NCBI GenBank assembly: GCA_043758005.1
Contig: JAYVOI010000010.1
Span: 1 to 6,449, forward strand
Direction: 5' to 3'
DNA: 6,449 bases
From: JAENVT01 sp043758005
Lineage (GTDB): Bacteria > Actinomycetota > Acidimicrobiia > Acidimicrobiales > Ilumatobacteraceae
Shown here piece by piece: positions 1 to 5,006 of this stretch (its first letter is position 1; every line of letters begins with the position of its first letter). The translations under genes and the position numbers were made by a program. A model generated the notes under the pieces. The model had not been told where the DNA came from. It saw nothing but the letters and a program-made list of their open reading frames with translations, and searched no databases.

Positions 1-911
1 ATGCCGGTCGTGACGCTCATGTCAGTGTGGTCGATGAGCGCGTCTTCGTGGACGCTCACGGTGGCGTCGCGGCTGGAGTGATGATCGAGGAGATCTTCGA
101 ACGGTTCTGTGATAGCGAGTTCCGCCACGATTGGGACGTCGGTGTCGCCCAGTGGGGGGACCGGATGCACCCCGGCCTGATCGACCGCAGTAGTGCACAA
201 CGCCGTTTCGATGCCCTGTTGGCGGTGTTCTTGGCCGCTGCCGGGTCGGGGAAGGTTGGTGTGTTTGATCCGTTGGTCAACATCATCGCCGACCAAGCGA
301 CCATCGACTACCACCTGGCCCGCCTTGCCGGGCATGACCCGGCACCGTTGGATCCGGCCACGGTCGACCGGCGCCGCTGCGAAACCTCACACGGCTATCA
401 GATCGATCCCGACGACCTGCTCGCTGGCGCCCTCACCGGTCAGGTGCGGCGAGTGATGCTCGACTCGGCCGGGGTTGTCATCGATCTGGGTCGCCGGTCG
501 CGATTGTTCACCGGTGGCGCCCGTGACGCGGTGTTGGTCGGGGATCGATGGTGTATCTGGCCCGGATGCGATCTTCGCTCCGGGCGCTGCCAAACCGACC
601 ACACCCAACCATGGAACGCCCGCGGACCAACACGACCCGACAACGGCAGCCCGGCCTGTGCACGCCACAACCGCTGGAAACACCAACACGGCTACCAAAC
701 CCGACGCGACCCCGACGGCCACTGGCACACCACCCGACCCAACGGAACCGAAATCGGCCGCCCAGATGCTGAACCGCCGCCGACCGTTCCACCGGCGACT
801 GCTCCGCCCGCAACAACGATCGCATTGCCCGATGACGACCGTGCAGATCTGCACATCGCGCTGACGACCATGACACTCCAAGCCGTGCAGCTCGCAATCG
901 CAGGATTCTGA
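1..911 (+). CDS. DUF222 / HNH endonuclease domain protein (13E12-type), 5' end outside the window
   Basis: The reading frame is open from the first whole codon (position 3) through GTG at 27, so the true start lies upstream and about 302 residues are visible. Numbering from GTG 27, an AQRRFDAL segment (57-64) and the stretch from IDPDDLLAGAL to GRRSRLFTGGARDAVL (126-170) match the end of the DUF222 domain. An HNH zinc-finger nuclease domain follows: CxxxxC (C176, C181), DH (D191-H192), N206, and C211-xx-H214-N215 with K218. The last 50 residues are Pro/Thr-rich and look disordered. The family is known as the 13E12 repeat family in Mycobacterium and is usually multi-copy in actinobacteria. Its biological role is not established, and DNA cleavage is inferred from the HNH residues, which all appear present. 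Nothing nearby suggests a partner or an inserted element. Full-length members are usually longer, consistent with truncation only by the window edge. Confidence 0.88.
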   Translation, partial: AGRDAHVSVVDERVFVDAHGGVAAGVMIEEIFERFCDSEFRHDWDVGVAQWGDRMHPGLIDRSSAQRRFDALLAVFLAAAGSGKVGVFDPLVNIIADQATIDYHLARLAGHDPAPLDPATVDRRRCETSHGYQIDPDDLLAGALTGQVRRVMLDSAGVVIDLGRRSRLFTGGARDAVLVGDRWCIWPGCDLRSGRCQTDHTQPWNARGPTRPDNGSPACARHNRWKHQHGYQTRRDPDGHWHTTRPNGTEIGRPDAEPPPTVPPATAPPATTIALPDDDRADLHIALTTMTLQAVQLAIAGF

Positions 912-1016
912 GCCCATCAACCATGGCGAGTTGATCCGCCCGGCTCTCTCGCCCGATCGTACTTGCGCTCTGCCGAGCTCGAAGCCTGCTGAACCCCGTT
1001 CGACAACTCATTTCGG

Positions 1017-1022
1017 TAGCCT
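1017..1022 (+). promoter_or_regulatory. Candidate -10 box for a leaderless PAP2 transcript
   Basis: TAGCCT fits the actinobacterial TANNNT -10 pattern and lies 8 bases before the ATG at 1031, so transcription would begin at or next to the start codon. No usable Shine-Dalgarno precedes the ATG: the only purine-rich run, GGTGGG at 1023-1028, leaves a 2-base spacer. No convincing -35 box is seen. The match is short, so this is a suggestion only. Confidence 0.25.
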
Positions 1023-1030
1023 GGTGGGCC

Positions 1031-2032
1031 ATGTCAGTCGTGGCCGAACAACCCCTGCTCGACCAGCGAGTCGGCCTCGGCTCGGTCGTGCCGATCGACT
1101 ATCTGGCCTGGTTGCGGCGCACGACGCTGACCATCTTCTGCGTCTACGCCATCGTCTGGACCCGTGACAACGGCATCTTGTGGGATCGCCTGGGTATCGC
1201 CCGCGCCGTGGCCGTGTTCCTGGTCTGCGCCTTCATCGGCCGGCCCGCCAGGCAATGGGGCGTGCTGGCGATCGACCTGACGCTGTACTGCGCGATGTGG
1301 TTCGCCTACGAGACCACGCGTGGTGCCGCCGACGGCAAGATCTTCGGCATCAAGTTCCCGTTGCAGGTCCAGGCGCCGCGCAACATCGACCGGGCGTTGT
1401 TCTTCGGCAACGACCCGAACACCGTGCTCCAGGATCACTTCTGGAAGTCGAGCGTGCACTGGTGGGACAAGGTCGCCTCGCTGACGTACTTCACCCACTT
1501 CATCGTCGTGCCCATCGTGATGGGCGCGCTGTGGGCCACGACGCATCGCCAATGGGCCCGGTTCATGAAGCGTTTCGCGACGGTGCTCGGCGTCGCCTGC
1601 CTGTTGTTCATCATCTTCCCCACCGCACCGCCATGGATGGCCGCGAAGGACTACCACCTGCTGCCCCCGCTGACCCGCAGCGCTGGTCGTGGTTTCGTGG
1701 CGATGGGATTGCATGCCGCGGCCAACAGTTGGAAGAACGCGCTCGACTGGGGCAACGCGGTTGCAGCGATGCCGTCGCTCCACGCCTCGTTCGCACTGAT
1801 CGTCCCGGCATTCTTCCTGCCCTGGATCAAGCCGATCTGGTTGAAGGTCGTCGTGTTGTTGTTCCCGGTGCTCATGCTCACGTCGCTCGTGTACCTGGCC
1901 GAGCACTGGGTGATCGACGGGCTGGTCGGCTGGGCGATCGTCGGTGGTTCGTTCTGGTTCTGGAACCGGTTCGAGAACCGCCAGCGCCGCAACCGTGCCC
2001 AACGATCGCACCGGGTGCTGGCCACGCTGTGA
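1031..2032 (+). CDS. PAP2 superfamily membrane protein, Aur1/inositol-phosphotransferase-like (PAP2_3 type)
   Basis: This is a 333-residue polytopic inner-membrane protein. Hydrophobic segments lie near residues 31-44, 57-70, 76-93, 150-169, 184-197, 252-264, 269-289 and 294-311. The active-site motifs of the Aur1-like branch are present in order: PTAPPW (197-202), MPSLHAS (247-253, with H251 as the expected acid/base) and AEHWVIDG (290-297, with H292 as the expected nucleophile and D296 supporting it). The Arg of the classical SR-x5-H-x3-D motif is replaced by L286, a position I believe varies in Aur1-like proteins. Family members hydrolyse lipid phosphates or transfer phospho-head groups such as phosphoinositol between lipids. 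Substrate and direction cannot be read from this sequence. ATG 1031 was chosen because the motif-bearing frame begins there. The stop overlaps the next gene's start, suggesting coupled expression with the PIN protein. The C-terminus is a short basic cytosolic tail rich in Arg. Confidence 0.85.
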   Translation: MSVVAEQPLLDQRVGLGSVVPIDYLAWLRRTTLTIFCVYAIVWTRDNGILWDRLGIARAVAVFLVCAFIGRPARQWGVLAIDLTLYCAMWFAYETTRGAADGKIFGIKFPLQVQAPRNIDRALFFGNDPNTVLQDHFWKSSVHWWDKVASLTYFTHFIVVPIVMGALWATTHRQWARFMKRFATVLGVACLLFIIFPTAPPWMAAKDYHLLPPLTRSAGRGFVAMGLHAAANSWKNALDWGNAVAAMPSLHASFALIVPAFFLPWIKPIWLKVVVLLFPVLMLTSLVYLAEHWVIDGLVGWAIVGGSFWFWNRFENRQRRNRAQRSHRVLATL

Positions 2033-2445
2033 TGAACCCGCCATCCGTCCTACTCGATCACAGCTTCCTGGCGGCGGTTGCCGATGCCGGAAACGAGGAT
2101 CACGACGAAGCCGTTGCGATCTACCGCGTGCTCGTCGATGACTACGTCGCCCAGCAGTTCTTGTTGGTGGCTCGCGCCGATCACCTCGCGGCAGTGGCCA
2201 ACGCCGACCTGTTCGCTGCCGTCGACAAGTTGCACGTCGCTCGCCAGCACCGCAATGCGGCCGCCGAATTGATGCGTGGAACACCCGTTGATGTCGACGT
2301 CGCCATCACGCTGGTGCTGATCCACCGCTGCAAGGTTCGCAAGGTGGCCAGCTTCGACCCCCGCCTGGCGCGCTTCGACCTCGACATCGTCGCCACACCG
2401 TCATCCGAGCAGACGGACTCCGAACCCGCCGACTCCACCCAGTAG
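2032..2445 (+). CDS. PIN-domain-like protein, orphan (VapC-like fold)
   Basis: The 137-residue protein starts at ATG 2032, whose A is the last base of the PAP2 TGA, so translation is probably coupled by reinitiation. The same frame is open far upstream, but that part only shadows the PAP2 gene. PIN-like features are an N-terminal LLDHSFL strand with D9, a helix with acidic residues after an HDEA segment (24-27), and D87/D89 leading into the helix AITLVLIHRC (91-100). These are followed by KVASFDPRLARF (104-115), which carries D109 and resembles the TxD segment of PIN nucleases. The second conserved acid, usually Glu in VapC proteins, is not obvious; D50 may stand in for it. The tail (122-137) is polar and probably disordered. 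PIN proteins are Mg/Mn-dependent RNases and often toxins, but no antitoxin gene lies beside this one. A toxin role is therefore not supported, and RNase activity is an inference from the fold. Confidence 0.72.
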   Translation: MNPPSVLLDHSFLAAVADAGNEDHDEAVAIYRVLVDDYVAQQFLLVARADHLAAVANADLFAAVDKLHVARQHRNAAAELMRGTPVDVDVAITLVLIHRCKVRKVASFDPRLARFDLDIVATPSSEQTDSEPADSTQ

Positions 2446-2462
2446 CCCTCGCGCTGCGACCC

Positions 2463-2759
2463 TCAGCTCTCGAACTGCACCGCGGCGCGGGCTTCGATCC
2501 ACGGCTTGACCACACCAGAGCGGATCTCGTCGTGGCGGGGATGCTTGTCGTAGACACGCCAATCGTCGATGTTGTCGAACTCGGCGACGAGCGCGAAGTC
2601 GAAGTTCCCCATGTCGGATGCGCCTTCATCGCTGCCGCAGCGGTACGACCGCACCTCGGGCAAGGTGGCGGCGAATTCGAGCAGCTGAGCTTTCACCGAC
2701 TCGACGTGGTCGGCCGGGATGCCCGGCTTCCAGCGAAACGCAACAACGTGAGTGATCAT
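2463..2759 (-). CDS. Dabb (stress-responsive A/B barrel) domain protein
   Basis: The 98-residue protein fills one Dabb domain. It begins MITHVVAFRW, with H4 followed by the characteristic hydrophobic-aromatic strand. An SVKAQLLEFAATLPEV helix (21-36) follows, then a charged loop with GSD, then GNFDFALVAEFDNIDDW (51-67) and YDKHPRHDEI (70-79); the FDFALVAEF strand and the YxxHPxH motif are typical of the family. The frame stays open well upstream, but the family starts at this ATG, so longer starts are rejected. Dabb proteins form dimeric ferredoxin-like barrels. A few plant and fungal-type members are polyketide cyclases, while bacterial ones mostly have no assigned reaction. It is divergent from the FAD oxidoreductase across 57 bases, and its 3' end faces the PIN gene with 17 bases between. 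No Shine-Dalgarno precedes the ATG, so translation may be leaderless. A cytosolic location is expected because no signal peptide is present. Confidence 0.87.
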   Translation of the reverse strand: MITHVVAFRWKPGIPADHVESVKAQLLEFAATLPEVRSYRCGSDEGASDMGNFDFALVAEFDNIDDWRVYDKHPRHDEIRSGVVKPWIEARAAVQFES

Positions 2760-2766
2760 GTCCGCG

Positions 2767-2772
2767 ACCGTA
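2767..2772 (-). promoter_or_regulatory. Candidate -10 box for a leaderless Dabb transcript
   Basis: Read on the minus strand this is TACGGT, a TANNNT match ending 7 bases before the Dabb ATG at 2759. That spacing would place the RNA start at about the start codon, which agrees with the lack of a Shine-Dalgarno there. A TGCGAC hexamer about 17 bases further upstream is only a weak -35 candidate. Confidence 0.28.
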
Positions 2773-2785
2773 GCGTGGCCCGCAC

Positions 2786-2791
2786 TATCGT
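2786..2791 (+). promoter_or_regulatory. Candidate -10 box for the FAD oxidoreductase gene
   Basis: TATCGT matches TANNNT and would give a leader of about 20 bases that still includes the ribosome binding site at 2803-2808. No clear -35 sequence is seen. It shares the 57-base divergent region with the Dabb promoter candidate, so the two would be packed nearly back to back. Confidence 0.25.
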
Positions 2792-2802
2792 CGCACTCCG
2801 AC

Positions 2803-2808
2803 AGGTGG
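2803..2808 (+). promoter_or_regulatory. Ribosome binding site that fixes the FAD oxidoreductase start
   Basis: AGGTGG lies 8 bases before ATG 2817. It supports that ATG over the many upstream in-frame codons, which run back through the antisense of the Dabb gene. Confidence 0.65.
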
Positions 2809-2816
2809 TGACAGAC

Positions 2817-4256
2817 ATGGCCGTCAACAACCGTGATGACGACGCAGCAATCGACGAATTCCATCTCGACGCAATCGCCGACGCCGACCCCTACCCCTAT
2901 TGGTACGACGACGCCGACGAGCCCGACAGCAACCCGACACTGGTACGCACCGAGACGTGCGACCTGTGCGTTGTCGGCGGCGGGTACACCGGGCTGTGGA
3001 CGGCGATCATCGCCAAAGAGCGAGACCCATCGCGCGACGTGGTGCTGATCGATGCCCACGAGATCGGCTCGGCCGCCAGTGGACGCAACGGCGGGTTCAT
3101 GGAGTCCAGCCTCACCCACGGCGTGGCCAACGGGCAGGAGCGGTTCCCGCAGGAGCTCCCGCTCTTGGAGGAGCTCGGCCTGCAGAACCTGAACGAGATC
3201 GAAGCGGCGATCAAGCGGTACAACATCGACTGCGACTACGAACGCCCCGGCGTGATCGATGTTGCCACCAGCTCGCACTCGCCGAGCTACGTCGACGAGC
3301 TGCGCGAGGACTACCAGCAGCTGCGCGCCCTCGGCCAGAAGGTCGAGTGGCTCGACGCCACCGCAATGCAGGCCCAGGTCAACTCGGCGACGTACACGGG
3401 CGGCCTGTGGCGCAAGGACCGGGCTGCGATCGTCGACCCGGCCAGGTTGGTGTGGGGGTTGAAGAGCGCGGCGATGTCGCTCGGTGTGCGCATCTACGAA
3501 GACACCAAGGCCACGTCACTCGACAAGGACGGGGTCGGTGTGCTGATCACGACACCGTTGGGCCGCGTACGCGCTGGCAAGGTGGCGCTGGCCACCAATG
3601 CGTTCAAGCCGTTGCTGAAGCGGATCGGCCACTATGTCGCCCCCGTCTACGACTACTGCATGGTCACCGAGCCATTGTCGAATGCGCAACTGGCCGACAT
3701 CGGATGGAGCAACCGGCAGGGCCTCAGCGACATCCCGAACCAGTTCCACTACTACCGGCTGACTGCCGACAACCGTATCTTGTGGGGCGGGTACGACGCG
3801 ATCTACTACTGGCGCGGCAAGATCAACACCGACCTGGAGAGCCGACCCGAGACGTGGGCCAAGCTCAGCAAGCACTTCTTCGAGACGTTCCCGCAGTTGG
3901 AGGGTCTGAAGTTCACCCACGCATGGGGCGGAGCCATCGACACCTGCAGCCGGTTCTGCGTGTTCTGGGGCCAGGCGATGCAAGGCCGTGTTGCGTATGC
4001 CCTCGGCTACACCGGCCTCGGAGTCGCGTCCAGCCGCTTCGGTGGCGAGGTGATGGTCGACCTGCTCGACGGCAAGCGATCACGCGCCACACAGACCGAT
4101 TTCGTGAAGGAACGGCCCTTGCCGTTCCCACCCGAACCCTTCCGGTTCATCGGCATCCAGACGACCAGGTGGTCGCTGAACCGAGAGGACCGAACCGGCA
4201 AACGAAATGCGTGGTTGAAGACCCTCGACCGGATGGGTTTGGGGTTCGACAGCTAG
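2817..4256 (+). CDS. FAD-dependent oxidoreductase of the DAO/PuuB-DadA family (amine or amino-acid oxidase-like)
   Basis: This is a 479-residue cytosolic flavoprotein. An acidic N-terminus with DPYPYWYDD (24-32) precedes the Rossmann start CDLCVVGGGYTGLWTA (48-63). The dinucleotide-binding glycines are G54, G55, G56 and G59, and D79 closes the second strand. HEIGSAASGRNGG (81-93) is the ASGRNGG flavin-contact motif of DadA and gamma-glutamylputrescine oxidase (PuuB) relatives. The C-terminal GYTGLGVASSRFGGEV (397-411) closes the FAD site as in PuuB-like proteins. The family oxidises C-N bonds of secondary or primary amines or amino acids, passing electrons to O2 or a carrier. The exact substrate cannot be read here. 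No aldehyde dehydrogenase, glutamine synthetase-like or transporter gene of a putrescine pathway is adjacent, so the PuuB symbol is withheld. ATG 2817 has a good ribosome binding site and fits the family's usual N-terminus. The open frame upstream to 2532 lies antisense to the Dabb gene and is not coding. Confidence 0.88.
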   Translation: MAVNNRDDDAAIDEFHLDAIADADPYPYWYDDADEPDSNPTLVRTETCDLCVVGGGYTGLWTAIIAKERDPSRDVVLIDAHEIGSAASGRNGGFMESSLTHGVANGQERFPQELPLLEELGLQNLNEIEAAIKRYNIDCDYERPGVIDVATSSHSPSYVDELREDYQQLRALGQKVEWLDATAMQAQVNSATYTGGLWRKDRAAIVDPARLVWGLKSAAMSLGVRIYEDTKATSLDKDGVGVLITTPLGRVRAGKVALATNAFKPLLKRIGHYVAPVYDYCMVTEPLSNAQLADIGWSNRQGLSDIPNQFHYYRLTADNRILWGGYDAIYYWRGKINTDLESRPETWAKLSKHFFETFPQLEGLKFTHAWGGAIDTCSRFCVFWGQAMQGRVAYALGYTGLGVASSRFGGEVMVDLLDGKRSRATQTDFVKERPLPFPPEPFRFIGIQTTRWSLNREDRTGKRNAWLKTLDRMGLGFDS

Positions 4257-4283
4257 CGAAGCCGTAGCCATCGAACCGGGGAA

Positions 4284-4997
4284 TCAGATGGGCGCGACGA
4301 CCGGGCTGGGGTCGACGACGGCACCGATCGCCGTCGTCAGCGCGGCGACCTTTCCATCGGGGGTGGTCGTGCTGTAGGAGATCGTGGTCAATGCACCGTT
4401 GACGACCGAGACCTGCAGGGGGGCGTCGCCCTCGTCGGCAATCCCGAGCGAAGCAAAGGGCACAGCGACGGTCAACTGCACCGTCGTGCCGTCGTTGCTC
4501 GCCACGGTGACCGACGTCGGTGCGCTGAGTGCGCTGATCGGATCGAGCGTCGGAGGATCAGAGTCATCGGCCTCCCACTCGCCATTCTGCGGCATCAGCC
4601 AGGTGCCATCGGGCGTGATGATGTAGAACACCAAGCCGGCATCGCTGCTGACTGCAAGACGAGCGCCGTCGGGCAACCGATCGCCGTCGATGGTGAGAGC
4701 CACCACGCCGTCGAGGGTGTTGGTCTGGTTGAAGTGATAACCACCGCCGGTTGCAGCGATAGCCGACTGCAACAACGTCGGCCCATCAACGGCAGCGGGT
4801 GCAGGCGCCCCAGCCACGGTGGTGGTCGGAATGCTCGGGAGCGCCGACACGGTCGGCGTCGCTGTAGCAACCGTCGTCGGGGTGGAGTTCGCGTCGGCCG
4901 AACCGACCTTGGGTGAACCGCTGTCGGAGCATGCCCCGAAAACGAGCAGCAGCCCGGCCCCCCCGAGGAGGAGCCGGGCTGCCTTGCTATGACTCAT
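4284..4997 (-). CDS. Predicted secreted lipoprotein, function unknown
   Basis: The protein has 237 residues from ATG 4997. A basic N-terminus (MSHSKAAR) and a Leu/Gly-rich core end in LLVFGAC, with C23 as the predicted lipidated Cys; Phe at -3 is unusual for a lipobox but tolerable. Residues 24-70 form a Thr/Pro/Ala/Ser-rich linker, likely disordered and a plausible site for actinobacterial O-glycosylation. The remainder is predicted beta-rich, with VVALTIDGDRLPDG, a FYIITPDGTW strand-turn (W133) and a second half of alternating hydrophobic strands. It loosely recalls LppX/LprG-type lipoproteins but I cannot assign it. GTG 5006 is an alternative start that directly abuts the previous stop. 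ATG 4997 is preferred because a weak TGAG lies 8 bases upstream of it while GTG 5006 has no such signal. It is downstream of the secreted protein and probably shares its transcript. The 3' end faces the FAD oxidoreductase with a 27-base gap. Confidence 0.78.
   Translation of the reverse strand: MSHSKAARLLLGGAGLLLVFGACSDSGSPKVGSADANSTPTTVATATPTVSALPSIPTTTVAGAPAPAAVDGPTLLQSAIAATGGGYHFNQTNTLDGVVALTIDGDRLPDGARLAVSSDAGLVFYIITPDGTWLMPQNGEWEADDSDPPTLDPISALSAPTSVTVASNDGTTVQLTVAVPFASLGIADEGDAPLQVSVVNGALTTISYSTTTPDGKVAALTTAIGAVVDPSPVVAPI
4949..4982 (-). repeat. Perfect 10-bp GC-rich inverted repeat inside the lipoprotein signal-peptide codons
   Basis: GCAGCCCGGC at 4949-4958 is the exact reverse complement of GCCGGGCTGC at 4973-4982, with a 14-base loop. 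On the transcribed minus strand the hairpin is followed, after 6 bases, by TTTT (4942-4939), giving a terminator- or attenuator-like shape early in the lipoprotein gene. It could simply reflect GC-rich codons for a Leu/Gly/Ala run. Confidence 0.5.
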
Positions 4998-5006
4998 CAA
5001 CCGCAC

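Noticed and set aside
841..854. Perfect 14-bp palindrome GTGCAGATCTGCAC near the end of the HNH gene
   Set aside because: A 14-bp palindrome is expected roughly once in a window of this size or somewhat less, and this one lies in coding sequence with no extended symmetry.
916..935. ATCAAC / GTTGAT inverted repeat just after the HNH stop, a possible terminator
   Set aside because: The stem is only 6 bp, not GC-rich, has an 8-base loop, and no T run follows.
1034..2284. Long minus-strand open frame opposite the PAP2 and PIN genes
   Set aside because: Its Arg/Gly/His-rich composition is typical of the antisense of high-GC coding sequence, and the plus strand carries clear domain motifs.
2032..2445. 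Toxin-antitoxin (VapBC) system
   Set aside because: There is no small DNA-binding antitoxin gene next to the PIN gene; the upstream neighbour is a membrane PAP2 protein.
2712..2726. GCCGGG-ATG-CCCGGC hairpin within the Dabb gene
   Set aside because: The stem is 6 bp in GC-rich coding sequence with no T run, so it is likely chance.
2532..2816. Upstream extension of the FAD oxidoreductase frame
   Set aside because: It is antisense to the well-supported Dabb gene, has no family similarity, and the ATG at 2817 has a good ribosome binding site.
2760..3278. Upstream extension of the Dabb frame
   Set aside because: It runs antisense through the FAD gene's Rossmann region, and the Dabb domain begins exactly at the 2759 ATG.
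2900..4267. Long +1-shifted open frame within the FAD gene
   Set aside because: Its Arg/Pro/Gly/His-rich translation is a frame shadow; the overlapping FAD frame has diagnostic motifs throughout.
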